Below the pieces are notes generated by a model that saw only the letters and a list, made by a program, of their open reading frames with translations, was not told the DNA's origin and made no database searches. Positions 47,899 to 56,602 of a stretch of DNA of 64,000 nucleotides are shown piece by piece (the stretch's first letter is position 1; every line of letters begins with the position of its first letter). The DNA is from Nonomuraea indica (GTDB taxonomy: Bacteria > Actinomycetota > Actinomycetes > Streptosporangiales > Streptosporangiaceae), in NCBI RefSeq assembly GCF_002850745.1, contig NZ_KZ559470.1, forward strand, positions 386,403 to 450,402. The letters run 5' to 3'. Both the position numbers and the translations under genes were made by a program.

Positions 47899-49094
47899 GA
47901 GAAGAGTCCGACCAGCCAGAAGATGAACGCGTTCCAGACGACTTGCAGGCCGTTCAGCCAGCCGCGGCCGATCGGCGACAGGAAGATCGCGACGCCCATG
48001 GTGGTGAGGGCGGTGATCGCGAGCAGGAGGAGCTGCGAGGTGGAGATGCGGCTGCGGTAGAGCCGGCTCACGCCCTTGGCGTCGACGAGCTTGCTGCCGA
48101 CGCGCAGCCGGGTGAGGAAGGTGCTGGCCATGCCGGAGCGCCCCTTGTCGAGGAACTCCTCCAGCGTGCCGTGGGTGCCGACGGCGACGATCAGCTCGGC
48201 GCCCTTGTCGTCGGCCAGCAGCATCGCGATGTCCTCGCTGGTGCCGGTGGCGGGGAAGACGACGGCTTCGCGGCCGAGCTGGTGGACGCGTTCGAGGCCT
48301 GGCGCCCGGCCGTCGCGGTAGGCGTGCACGACGAGCTCGGCACCGCAGGTGAGGGCCTTGGTGGAGACCGAGTCGAAGTCGCCCACGATCACGTCGGGCA
48401 GGTAGCCGGCCTCCAGCAGCGCGTCGGCGCCGCCGTCGACGCCGATGAGCACCGGACGGTATTCGCGGATGTAGGGACGGAGGGTGGCGATGTCCTCCTT
48501 GTAGTGGTAGCCGCGCACGACGATGAGGACGTGGCGGCCCTCCATGGGGGTGCGGATCTCGGGGACGCCGACGCCGTCGATGAGCAGCTTGCCCTCACCG
48601 CGCACGTACTCCATGGTGTTGACGGCGAACGCCTCGATCTGGACCGCCAGGCCTGCCCTGGCCTCCGCCATGGCCGCCTCGACGGCCTCGATGGTCTGCT
48701 CCTCGCCCTTGCCGGCCGGCTCGTCGTCGAGGTAGACGACGCCGTCGTGCAGGCGGACGATGTCACCGTCCTTGACCCGCTCGAACAGCTCCGGGGTGGC
48801 GTTGTCGACGAACGGCACGCCGGCCTCCAGAATAATCTGGGGCCCCAGGTTGGGATAGCGGCCGCTGATACCGGCTGCGACGTTCACCACGGCAGCCGCA
48901 CCGCACGCGACAAGCGCCTCCGCGCTGACCCGGTCGACGTCGACGTGGTCGATAATCGCTATCTCACCGGGCTGGAGGCGTTTGGTCAGCCTCTTCGTCC
49001 GCCGATCGATTCTCGCCACTGCCGTGACACCGGGAAGGTCGTCGACCTTCCTCCCGCGGAGGCCCGGCATCCTGCTTCCCGGAACCTTCATCAT
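47895..49094 (-). CDS. steA: Cytokinetic ring protein SteA
   Basis: A 399-aa protein with a thiamin-pyrophosphokinase-like N-terminal and middle part (GEIAIIDHVDVDRVSAEALVACGAAAVVNVA; LIGVDGGADALLEAGYLPDVIVGDFDSVS) and a C-terminal membrane segment (LLLLAITALTTMGVAIFL). In Corynebacterium, SteA sits at the division site and with SteB controls peptidoglycan hydrolase activity. Three in-frame ATGs (49100, 49094, 49091) are possible; 49094 fits GGCAGG best. Confidence 0.88.
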   Translation of the reverse strand: MMKVPGSRMPGLRGRKVDDLPGVTAVARIDRRTKRLTKRLQPGEIAIIDHVDVDRVSAEALVACGAAAVVNVAAGISGRYPNLGPQIILEAGVPFVDNATPELFERVKDGDIVRLHDGVVYLDDEPAGKGEEQTIEAVEAAMAEARAGLAVQIEAFAVNTMEYVRGEGKLLIDGVGVPEIRTPMEGRHVLIVVRGYHYKEDIATLRPYIREYRPVLIGVDGGADALLEAGYLPDVIVGDFDSVSTKALTCGAELVVHAYRDGRAPGLERVHQLGREAVVFPATGTSEDIAMLLADDKGAELIVAVGTHGTLEEFLDKGRSGMASTFLTRLRVGSKLVDAKGVSRLYRSRISTSQLLLLAITALTTMGVAIFLSPIGRGWLNGLQVVWNAFIFWLVGLFS

Positions 49095-49226
49095 GAACAT
49101 CCTGCCAGAGGGAAACAGCTGAGCGGCCACGCATCGCGGGGCGTGTCCGCTATGTCACTCAGCTCATCCGTCCGGCCGGTCACGCCTGCCACTTCCGTCC
49201 TCGCCGAGCCCGGCCGGGGACCTGGG

Positions 49227-50972
49227 TCAACGGTCGGCGGCGGCCAGCTCCAGCAACTCCTCGGCGTGGGCCCTGCCCAGCTCGGAGTCCTCCATGCCGG
49301 CCAGCATCCGCGACAGCTCGCGCACCCGGCCCTCGTGGTCGAGCGTGACGACGCCGCTGCGCACGACACTGCCGTCGCTGGTCTTCTCCACCACCAGGTG
49401 CTGGTCGGCGAAGGCGGCCACCTGCGGCAGGTGGGTGACGACGACGACCTGGGCGGTGCGGGCCAGCCTCGCGAGCCGGCGCCCGATCTCCACCGCGGCC
49501 TTGCCGCCGACCCCGGCGTCGACCTCGTCGAACACGAACGTGGGCACCGGGTCGGCCCCGGCGAAGACCACCTCGATCGCGAGCATGACGCGGCTGAGCT
49601 CGCCGCCGGAGGCGCCCTTGTTGAGCGGCAGCGGCGGCGCGGCCGGATGGGCGGCCATGCGCAACTCCACCTCGTCGACGCCCTCGGGGCCGAAGTCGGC
49701 GGACCGGGTGAGCTGGACGACCACGCGGGCGTGCGGCATGGCCAGCGCGGTCAGCTCCTCGGTGACGGCCCGGCCGAACCGCTCGGCCGCCGCCTGGCGC
49801 ACCCCGGTCAGCTCGGCGGCCAGCTCGGTGAGCCGGTCGGTCAGCTCCTCGTGCTCGCGGGTCAGCTCGCCGATGCGGTCGTCGTCACCCTCCAGCTCGG
49901 CCAGCCGGGCGGCCGAGCTCTGGGCCCAGGCCAGCACGGCCGAGCTGTCCTCGCCGTACTTGCGGATCAGGCCGGACAGCAGCGCCCGCCGCTCCTGCAC
50001 GGCGGCCAGCCGGGCCGGGTCGGCCTCGACCGACTCGGCGTAGGCGGCCAGGTCGGTGGCGACGTCGGCGATCAGGTAGCCCGCCTCGGCGAGCCGGTCG
50101 GCCATCCCGGCCAGCTCGGCGTCGAAGTCGCGCACCGCGTCGACGGCCGCGCGCGCCTCGCCGAGCAGCGAGATCACGTCGCGCGCACCGTCGGCCGTCT
50201 GCATCGGGTCGCCGAGCAGCGCGGCGTGGGCGCCGGTGGCGGCGCCACGCAGCGCGTCGGCGTGCGACAGCCGCTCCTCCTCACCGCGCAGCTCGACGTC
50301 CTCGCCCGGCTTGGGGTCGACCTTCTCGATCTCCTCCAGCCCGAACCTCAGCAGGTCGGCCTCCTGGGCCCGCTCGCGCGCCCGGGTGGTCAGCTCGTCC
50401 AGCTGCGCGGCGACCTGCTTGTGCCGCTTGTACGCCTGGGTGTAGGCGCGCAGCGGCTTGACCAGGTCGTCTCCGGCATAACGGTCAAGTGCGGCGCGCT
50501 GCCTGGCGGGCTGCAGCAGCCGCTGCTGGTCCATCTGCCCGTGCACGGCGACCAGGTCGTCGGCGAGGTAGGTCAGGGTGCCGACGGGCACGGTGCGCCC
50601 GCCCAGCCACGCTCTGGAGCGGCCCTCGGCCGAGACGGTGCGCGAGATGATCAGCTCGCCCTCGTCGACCTCGCCGCCGATGTCCTCGACCTGCTGGGCG
50701 ACGCGCCCGCCCGGCTCGATGACGAGCGTGCCCTCGACCGTGGCCCGGTCGGCGCCGGGACGGATGCGGGACGGATCGGCCCGGCCGCCGAACAGCAGCC
50801 CGAGCCCGGTGACGACCATCGTCTTGCCGGCCCCGGTCTCACCGGTGACCACGTTGAAGCCCGGCGAAAGCTCGAGGACGGCCTCATCGATGACGCCGAG
50901 CCCCTGGATGCGGACCTCCTCGACCCTGGGTCGCAACTGCCCACTCCCGTCGCTCCGAACACCTGTGCGCAT
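49227..50972 (-). CDS. recN: DNA repair protein RecN
   Basis: A 581-aa SMC-like ATPase for double-strand break repair. Walker A is GETGAGKTMV, the middle is long coiled coil, and the C-terminal head shows GASGGELSRVMLAIE and FDEVDAGVGG. An N-terminal extension of about 15 residues precedes VEEVRIQGLGVIDEAVLEL. It lies between nadK and steA as in mycobacteria and streptomycetes. Confidence 0.95.
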   Translation of the reverse strand: MRTGVRSDGSGQLRPRVEEVRIQGLGVIDEAVLELSPGFNVVTGETGAGKTMVVTGLGLLFGGRADPSRIRPGADRATVEGTLVIEPGGRVAQQVEDIGGEVDEGELIISRTVSAEGRSRAWLGGRTVPVGTLTYLADDLVAVHGQMDQQRLLQPARQRAALDRYAGDDLVKPLRAYTQAYKRHKQVAAQLDELTTRARERAQEADLLRFGLEEIEKVDPKPGEDVELRGEEERLSHADALRGAATGAHAALLGDPMQTADGARDVISLLGEARAAVDAVRDFDAELAGMADRLAEAGYLIADVATDLAAYAESVEADPARLAAVQERRALLSGLIRKYGEDSSAVLAWAQSSAARLAELEGDDDRIGELTREHEELTDRLTELAAELTGVRQAAAERFGRAVTEELTALAMPHARVVVQLTRSADFGPEGVDEVELRMAAHPAAPPLPLNKGASGGELSRVMLAIEVVFAGADPVPTFVFDEVDAGVGGKAAVEIGRRLARLARTAQVVVVTHLPQVAAFADQHLVVEKTSDGSVVRSGVVTLDHEGRVRELSRMLAGMEDSELGRAHAEELLELAAADR

Positions 50973-51002
50973 GTGATCCTACGCGCCTCACAGCCCATTG
51001 AC

Positions 51003-51920
51003 TCAGGGACGCACCCGTCCACGCCAGCCCTGAACGGGTAGTTCGAACTTGGCGACCAACCTGTCGGTGAACGGCGCGCCGGTACTCTCCACGCCGTGCA
51101 GGCGTGCCAGCCGGACCGGCTCGGCACCACGGCGTACCTCGACGCGCGAGCCGGACGGCAGGTCGAACCGGCGCCGCCCGTCGCACCACAGCACCCCACC
51201 GGGCGTGTCGGGCAGGATCTCGACGGCCATGGTCGAGCGCGGCGAGACGACCAGCGGCCGGGCGAACAGCGCGTGGGCGCTGATCGGCACCAGGAGCAGG
51301 GCCTCCACCTCGGGCCAGACCACCGGCCCTCCGGCGGAGAACGCGTAGGCCGTCGAGCCGGTCGGCGTGGCGCAGATGACGCCGTCGCAACCCCACCGCG
51401 ACAGGGGGCGGCCGTCGATCTCGGCCACGACCTCCAGCATGCGGTCACGTTTTTCCACCGACACCTCGTTCAGCGCCCAGGTGTCGGCGATGACCTGGCC
51501 GTTCTGCCGGGCCAGCACGTCGATCGTCATGCGCTCCTCGACGTCGTAGCGGCCTTCGACCACGCCGTCGACGGCCGATGCGAGGTCGGCGACCTCGGCC
51601 TCGGCGAGGAAACCGACGTGGCCGAGGTTGACGCCGAGCAGCGGCGTGCCGGTCGGCCGGGCCAGCTCCGCCGAGCGCAGCAGCGAGCCGTCGCCGCCCA
51701 GCACGATGAGGACCTCGGCGTCCTTGGCGGCACTCGGGTCGGCGGGCACCACCTCGACGCCCGCGCAGCCGATCTCGGCGGCCTCCACGTCGAGCACCCG
51801 GACCGTCAGGCCGGCGTCGACCAGGCGGGTGATCACGAGGCGGGCGCTCTGCACCGCCGCCTCACGCCCCGTGTGCGCGGTGACCAGCACCGTGCGGTTC
51901 GTGCGGCTCGTATGGTTCAT
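51003..51920 (-). CDS. nadK: NAD kinase
   Basis: A 305-aa enzyme that phosphorylates NAD to NADP. The signature GGDGSLLRSAEL, NLGHVGFLAE, NEVSVEKRDRM and ATPTGSTAYAFSAGGP are all present. ATG 51920 overlaps the tlyA stop (ATGA). It feeds NADP to the Zwf/Pgl pathway, encoded elsewhere in the window. Confidence 0.95.
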   Translation of the reverse strand: MNHTSRTNRTVLVTAHTGREAAVQSARLVITRLVDAGLTVRVLDVEAAEIGCAGVEVVPADPSAAKDAEVLIVLGGDGSLLRSAELARPTGTPLLGVNLGHVGFLAEAEVADLASAVDGVVEGRYDVEERMTIDVLARQNGQVIADTWALNEVSVEKRDRMLEVVAEIDGRPLSRWGCDGVICATPTGSTAYAFSAGGPVVWPEVEALLLVPISAHALFARPLVVSPRSTMAVEILPDTPGGVLWCDGRRRFDLPSGSRVEVRRGAEPVRLARLHGVESTGAPFTDRLVAKFELPVQGWRGRVRP

Positions 51921-52729
51921 TGCGGCCCTTCCGCGACGGCACGCACGATCTCCGCCTCCAGGTCGGCGAGCGGTGGCGCGCCTTCTCCCTTGCCCAGCCA
52001 GAGGAGGTATTCGACGTTGCCCGAGGGTCCGGGCAGGGGGCTGGCGGTGACGCCGCGCACGGACAGGCCCAGCTCCGCGGCGCGGCCGGCCACGTCGCGC
52101 ACGGCCCGCGCCCGCAGCTCGGGCTCGCGCACCACGCCGCCCGCGCCGACGAAGTCCTTGCCGACCTCGAACTGCGGCTTCACCAGCATCACGAAGTCGG
52201 CCCCGGGGGCGGCGACGGAGGCCAGCGCGGGCAGCACGAGCCGCAGCGAGATGAACGACAGGTCGCCGACGACGAGCGTCGGCGCCTCGCCGACCATGTC
52301 GGGGGTCAGGTCGCGCACGTTGACGCGCTCCATGACGGTCACCCGCTCGTCGGTGCGCAGCGACCAGGCCAGCTGGCCGTAGCCGACGTCCACCGCCACC
52401 ACGTGCGCGGCGCCGTGGCGCAGGAGCACGTCGGTGAACCCGCCGGTCGACGCGCCCGCGTCGAGGCACCGCCGCCCCTCGACCGACAGGGCGCCGAACG
52501 CCTTGAGCGCCCCGAGCAGCTTGTGCGCCCCGCGCGAGACGTAGTCGGGCCCGTCGGCCGACTCGGCGACGACGATGGCCGAGGCGGTGTCGACCTGGGT
52601 GGCGGGCTTGGCCGCCCGCTGGCCGCCCACGGTGACCCGGCCGGCCTCGATGAGCTGACCGGCCTGCTCGCGCGAGCGGGCCAGGCCCCGCCGTACCATC
52701 TCGCTGTCCAGGCGTATCCTGCGGCTCAC
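51917..52729 (-). CDS. tlyA: TlyA-family rRNA 2'-O-methyltransferase
   Basis: A 270-aa protein with an N-terminal S4 RNA-binding domain (RIRLDSEMVRRGLARSREQAGQLI) and a FtsJ-like methyltransferase domain (CLDAGASTGGFTDVLLRHGA). Mycobacterial TlyA methylates 16S and 23S rRNA cytidines and gives capreomycin sensitivity. GTG 52729 overlaps the stop of the small upstream ORF (GTGA). Confidence 0.94.
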   Translation of the reverse strand: MSRRIRLDSEMVRRGLARSREQAGQLIEAGRVTVGGQRAAKPATQVDTASAIVVAESADGPDYVSRGAHKLLGALKAFGALSVEGRRCLDAGASTGGFTDVLLRHGAAHVVAVDVGYGQLAWSLRTDERVTVMERVNVRDLTPDMVGEAPTLVVGDLSFISLRLVLPALASVAAPGADFVMLVKPQFEVGKDFVGAGGVVREPELRARAVRDVAGRAAELGLSVRGVTASPLPGPSGNVEYLLWLGKGEGAPPLADLEAEIVRAVAEGPQ

Positions 52730-52884
52730 TGGTCGTCCACGGCGGCGAGGGCGGCCTCCAGCCCGGCGAACGCCTCCTCGAACACCCCCACGTGCTCGCT
52801 CACCGGCAGGCCGGCCAGGCGGCCGAGACCGGCGAGCACCGTGTCGACCCGGTCGTCCCCGGTCTGCTCAGGCAGCGCACTCAT
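52726..52884 (-). CDS. Small ORF upstream of tlyA
   Basis: A 52-aa protein (MSALPEQTGDDRVDTVLAGLGRLAGLP...), predicted helical and acidic. Its stop overlaps the tlyA start by 4 nt, and small ORFs at this place are common in actinobacteria, which supports it being real. Function unknown; it may mainly serve translational coupling. Confidence 0.65.
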   Translation of the reverse strand: MSALPEQTGDDRVDTVLAGLGRLAGLPVSEHVGVFEEAFAGLEAALAAVDDQ

Positions 52885-53012
52885 GACACGACGGTAACGC
52901 CTCGTGCGAGCGCCCGGCACCTCGGCGGGTGTGTCACTCGTTGAGGGGGCATACGGGGTGCCACGGATGTGGAACGCTACGTCCCGGACACGGCCCAGAA
53001 AGGATGCGCACC

Positions 53013-53360
53013 ATGGCAAGCGTCGAGGAGTGCCGGGCGGCACTGGCCAAGCTCGTCGCCCAGTTCCACGAGATCGACGAGAAGGACCGGGCCAGGCACG
53101 TGGTGGAGCGGACGCTCAGCTGCCGCGTCTCCGACCTCGGCGTGACGTACTACGGCCGGCTGCACCATGACGGGCTCGACCCGTTCGCCGAGGACCCGCC
53201 CGCCGGCGGCCGGGCTCCGGACGTCCGGCTGACGATCGTGAGCGACGACCTCATCGCGCTGGTCGACGGGGAGCTCGACCTGGCCCGCGCGCTGCTGGGA
53301 GGGCGGGTGAAGGTCGAAGCCAGCTTCGGCGACCTGCTGCGCCTCCGCCGCCTGCTCTGA
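53013..53360 (+). CDS. SCP2-like sterol-transfer family protein
   Basis: A 115-aa protein resembling the actinobacterial SCP2 sterol-binding fold (RTLSCRVSDLGVTYYGRL ... VRLTIVSDDLIALVDGELDLARALLGGRVKVEASFGDLLRLRRLL). Proteins of this kind bind hydrophobic ligands; the natural ligand is unknown. ATG 53013 has AGAAAGG 9 nt upstream. It is divergent from the tlyA cluster. Confidence 0.75.
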   Translation: MASVEECRAALAKLVAQFHEIDEKDRARHVVERTLSCRVSDLGVTYYGRLHHDGLDPFAEDPPAGGRAPDVRLTIVSDDLIALVDGELDLARALLGGRVKVEASFGDLLRLRRLL

Positions 53361-53391
53361 CGGTGGTTGACCCGCCCACCGCCCCAGATAT

Positions 53392-53407
53392 TTAATGCTT
53401 GCGTTAA
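53392..53407. promoter_or_regulatory. AT-rich palindrome at the ABC exporter promoter
   Basis: TTAATGCTTGCGTTAA is a near-perfect palindrome 24 bp before the ATPase start, in a short AT-rich island of an otherwise very GC-rich region. It is a plausible operator for a MarR/TetR-type regulator overlapping the promoter. No regulator gene is adjacent. Confidence 0.45.
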
Positions 53408-53430
53408 CTATTTGGCGATGGGCGAACAAC

Positions 53431-54183
53431 ATGGGTCACATCATCGAGGCCGCCGCGCTGCGCCGGGCCTTCGGCGGCCACCCCGCCGTCGACGGGCTGG
53501 ACCTGGAGGTCGCCGCCGGCGAGGTGTTCGGCCTGCTGGGGCCGAACGGCGCCGGCAAGACGACGACGATCCGGATGCTCGCCACCCTGCTGCCGCCCGG
53601 TTCGGGCACGGCGCGGGTGTGCGGGTTCGACGTGGTGCGGGCCGCCGGAGAGGTACGGCGGCGCATCGGGTACGTCATGCAGAACGTGTCCCCCATGGGG
53701 TACTACCTGCTGACCGGCAGGGAGAAGGCGGAGATCGAGGCGTCGCTCTACCACGTGCCGCGCCGGCAGGTGAAGGCACGCGTGGCCGAGGCGCTCGACC
53801 TCGTCGGGCTGGCAGCGCACGCCGACCGCCTGGTTCAGGAGTACTCCGGCGGCATGCAGAAGCGGCTCGACCTGGCCTGCGGGCTGCTGCACCGGCCGGA
53901 GCTGCTCATCCTCGACGAGCCGACCCTCGGGCTGGACGTGCAGTCACGCCACCGCGTGTGGGACCACGTCCGCGACCTGTCCGGGGAGGGCACGACGGTG
54001 CTGCTGGCCACCAACTACATGGACGAGGCCGACCGGCTCTGCGACCGGCTCACGATCATCGACCACGGCCGCAGGGTGGCGGGCGGCACCCCGGCCGCCC
54101 TGAAGGACGAGCTGGGGGTCACCTCGCTGGACGAGGTGTTCCTGCGGCACACCGGGCGCGCGCTGCGGGAGGAGACGGTCTGA
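53431..54183 (+). CDS. ABC transporter ATP-binding protein (DrrA-like)
   Basis: A 250-aa ATPase with Walker A GPNGAGKTTT, signature YSGGMQKRLDLA and Walker B LLILDEPTLGLD. The C-terminal SLDEVFLRHTGRALREE is the extension typical of DrrA/antibiotic-exporter ATPases. It couples to the permease by a TGATG overlap. It is probably a two-gene ABC-2 exporter for drugs or lipids. Confidence 0.9.
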   Translation: MGHIIEAAALRRAFGGHPAVDGLDLEVAAGEVFGLLGPNGAGKTTTIRMLATLLPPGSGTARVCGFDVVRAAGEVRRRIGYVMQNVSPMGYYLLTGREKAEIEASLYHVPRRQVKARVAEALDLVGLAAHADRLVQEYSGGMQKRLDLACGLLHRPELLILDEPTLGLDVQSRHRVWDHVRDLSGEGTTVLLATNYMDEADRLCDRLTIIDHGRRVAGGTPAALKDELGVTSLDEVFLRHTGRALREETV

Positions 54184-54956
54184 TGTGGCCTCAGGAGGTG
54201 CTCGCACTGTCGCGCCGCTGGCTGCTCGTGACGCTCCGCGAGCGGCTGAACCTGCTGTTCAGCGTCCTGCAACCGGCCGTGTGGCTGGTGTTCTTCGCCG
54301 GTGCCATGGGCGGCGCGGTCGACTCCCGGGTGGTCGGGACCGGCGACTACATCGCGTTCGCGGTGCCGGGCGTCATCGCGTTCACCGTGGTGGGCAACGG
54401 GGTGACGGCGGCGATGCCGCTGCTGTTCGACAAGGAGACGGGCTACCTGGACAAGCTGCTCAGCATGCCCATCCGGCGCAGCTCGCTGATCGTGTCGCGG
54501 TTCGTCTTCCAGACGGTGATGAACGCCGCCCAGGTGCTCGTCATCCTGCTGGTGGCGCTCGCGCTCGGGGTGCGCCCCGCCTCCGGGGCCGCCGGCGTGC
54601 TGGTGATCCTCGTGGCCACCGGGTTGCTGACGCTGGCGCTCACGGCGGCCGCCATGGCGCTCGCGTGCGCGGTCCCGTCGCACGGGACGTTCTTCGCGAT
54701 CACCGGGTTCGCGTCGCTGCCGCTGCTGTTCATGAGCAACGCGTTCGTGCCGCTGTCGGCCATGCCGGGGTGGATGGAGGCCGTGGCCCGCGTCAACCCG
54801 CTCACCCACGCGATAGAGGCGATGCGGCTGCTGGTGCTGCACGGTTGGAGCGGCGGCGTGCCGGCGTCGCTGGGAGTGCTGGTGCTGGCGGCGTCGCTGC
54901 TGCTGGTCCTGGGCTCCTGGCAGTTCGCCCGCCAGACCGCCGAACGCATCGCCTGA
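54183..54956 (+). CDS. ABC-2 type transporter permease (DrrB-like)
   Basis: A 257-aa membrane protein with six segments and the ABC-2 signature near the C-terminus (FFAITGFASLPLLFMSNAFVPLSAMPGWMEAVARVNPLTHAIEAMR). It pairs with the upstream ATPase to form the exporter. Confidence 0.9.
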   Translation: MWPQEVLALSRRWLLVTLRERLNLLFSVLQPAVWLVFFAGAMGGAVDSRVVGTGDYIAFAVPGVIAFTVVGNGVTAAMPLLFDKETGYLDKLLSMPIRRSSLIVSRFVFQTVMNAAQVLVILLVALALGVRPASGAAGVLVILVATGLLTLALTAAAMALACAVPSHGTFFAITGFASLPLLFMSNAFVPLSAMPGWMEAVARVNPLTHAIEAMRLLVLHGWSGGVPASLGVLVLAASLLLVLGSWQFARQTAERIA

Positions 54957-55108
54957 CGCCCCACGCGCGACCGTCCGACCGTCCGACCGTCCGGACCGCC
55001 CGGCCCGGCCCGACTCGGCGACCGCCCCTGGGCCGGTCCTGCCCCGCAGTGCCGGGCGGCGAGATTCGCGCAGTCCCCTTTCCGGGGACCCGGGCACCAT
55101 GCGGGACG

Positions 55109-55290
55109 AGAAACGGAGTCGAGATCGGCCAGGTAGAGCCAGCGCACCTCAAGGTCGGCGTCCGGCTGCCCAGCGGTGATCCGCTCGACCGCCAGGCGGC
55201 TCTACAGCTCGTCACGTACGGCGAGGATCCCGTGCGCCCTTGCGGGCGAGCGCCCGGCTGGTCGCCAGTCCGAGGCCGCTGGCGGCTCCG
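55109..55290 (-). pseudogene. Decayed short-chain dehydrogenase fragment
   Basis: On the minus strand one frame near 55290 gives GAASGLGLATSRALARKGA, an SDR cofactor motif, and a different frame further on gives AVERITAGQPDADLEVRWLYLADLDSVS, the next conserved SDR segment. They are in the right order but separated by frameshifts and stops. This looks like the remnant N-terminus of a retinol-dehydrogenase-type SDR, similar in kind to the intact one at 18298-19167. No start or C-terminal half is recognisable. Confidence 0.6.
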
Positions 55291-55341
55291 GGACGACGAA
55301 CACCCGCCGGCGCTTACCAGGCCATCCGCAGCGAGTCCGCC

Positions 55342-55456
55342 GCTGACGGCCTACGGGAACCCCACGACGGCGGCGCCACGGCTGACGGCCAACGCGGGCC
55401 TGCGACAGCGGCGCCACCGCTGACGGCCAACGCGGGCCCCGCGACGGCGGCGGAGG
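55342..55456. repeat. 38-39-bp tandem repeat, three copies
   Basis: Copies start at 55342, 55381 and 55419, each beginning GCTGACGGCC(A/T)ACG and containing a GCGACGGCGG-like core. They are non-coding and end just before the HAD gene stop. Confidence 0.75.
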
Positions 55457-55464
55457 GGACCCGG

Positions 55465-56436
55465 CTAGCCGACGCGGTCGAGCACCTGCTTGACCGCGTC
55501 CTCTTCGACGCGCCCCCGCCCGGCCCGGCTCCAGGCCGCCTCGCACGCGGCCCGCAGTCCGTCTATCCGGCTGCCGCCACCCTCAAGGCGCAGCACGTCG
55601 TCCGCCCATCGGGCCCGCCAGCCGCCGCACGCCCCCTCACGCACCTCCGGGTACGGTTCGAGGAGGGCGGACAGCCCCTCGGCGAGATAGGTCGGCCGGT
55701 GCCGGGGACCGGCTGTGAGCAGGTCGAGCGGCGTGGCCACCCCGGTGAGCACCACGACGCTGTCCACGCCCGCGTTCGTCGCCCCCTCGATGTCGGTGTC
55801 CAGCCGGTCCCCCACGACCAGCGGCCGACGGGCGCCGGTGCGGATCATCGACTCCCGGTGCAGCGGCGGGTCCGGCTTGCCCGCGTACACCGGCTCCACT
55901 CCCGTCGCGGTGGCGATCACCCGCACCATCGACCCGTTACCCGGCAGTTCGCCCCGGCCGGTCGGCATGGTGCTGTCCCCGTTGGACGCCACGAACAGGG
56001 CCCCCTGCCGCACCGCCAGCGCACCCTCGGCCAGCAGTTCGTACGACAGCCCGGGCGCTATCCCCTGCACCACGGCCGCGGGGGCCTCCAGCGCCGTGGT
56101 GACCGGCCTGAGCCCTCGATCCCGTACGGCGAGCCGCAGCCCGGACCCGCCGACGACCAGCACGTTCGAGCCCGGCGGAACGCGTTCCGCCACCACCCGG
56201 GCGGCAGCCTGGGCCGACGTCACGACGTCGGCCGCGCTCGCGGCCACCCCCAACTCCCGCAGGTGCGCGGCGATGGCCGCCGGAGTCCGTGAGGCGTTGT
56301 TGGTCACGTACGCCAGCCGCACGCCTCTGCCCCGCGCCGCCTCCAACGCCTCGGGCGCCCCCGGCACCGCGTGCCTGCCGAGGTAGACGACCCCGTCGAG
56401 GTCGAGCAGCAGGGTGTCGTAGCCGTCGATCAGCAC
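55465..56436 (-). CDS. HAD-superfamily (subclass IIA, NagD/PGP-like) phosphatase
   Basis: A 323-aa hydrolase with the nucleophile motif LLLDLDGVVYLG, TNNASRTP, the lysine in YAGKPDPPLH and the acidic pair in VVGDRLDTDIEGATNAG. NagD-like enzymes dephosphorylate phosphoglycolate, sugar phosphates or nucleotides; the substrate is uncertain. GTG 56436 follows AAGGGG. An HAD gene near tlyA-nadK-recN is a conserved actinobacterial linkage. Confidence 0.86.
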   Translation of the reverse strand: MLIDGYDTLLLDLDGVVYLGRHAVPGAPEALEAARGRGVRLAYVTNNASRTPAAIAAHLRELGVAASAADVVTSAQAAARVVAERVPPGSNVLVVGGSGLRLAVRDRGLRPVTTALEAPAAVVQGIAPGLSYELLAEGALAVRQGALFVASNGDSTMPTGRGELPGNGSMVRVIATATGVEPVYAGKPDPPLHRESMIRTGARRPLVVGDRLDTDIEGATNAGVDSVVVLTGVATPLDLLTAGPRHRPTYLAEGLSALLEPYPEVREGACGGWRARWADDVLRLEGGGSRIDGLRAACEAAWSRAGRGRVEEDAVKQVLDRVG

Positions 56437-56602
56437 GTGGCCCCTTCTCGTCGCACTCTCACGCCTGTGCGACTCTAACGCCGCCCGGCACCCCCACGGG
56501 CAGCCGGCCCTCCGCCCATACCCGAGGCCGCCACCCCAACCGCCCACCGCCTCACGCCCACGCCCTACGGCTGCGCCGGCCGCCGCCCCTGGTGTCCCAG
56601 CC

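Larger units (their letters stand above)
54957..55464. other. Gene-free gap between exporter and HAD phosphatase genes
   Basis: This 508-bp gap holds the SDR remnant described separately. A 38-39-bp repeat in three copies (each beginning GCTGACGGC at 55342, 55381 and 55419) and a short CCGTCCGA run near 54968 are also present. No intact gene is seen. Confidence 0.65.

Noticed and set aside
47943..51041. A 1032-aa open frame antisense to steA and recN.
   Set aside because: It spans two well-supported genes and the gap between them, and has no recognisable domain.
51040..51060. A TTCGAAC word near recN/nadK resembling half an actinobacterial LexA box.
   Set aside because: The second half-site is missing and it lies inside the nadK 3' coding region, behind the recN start rather than at a clear promoter.
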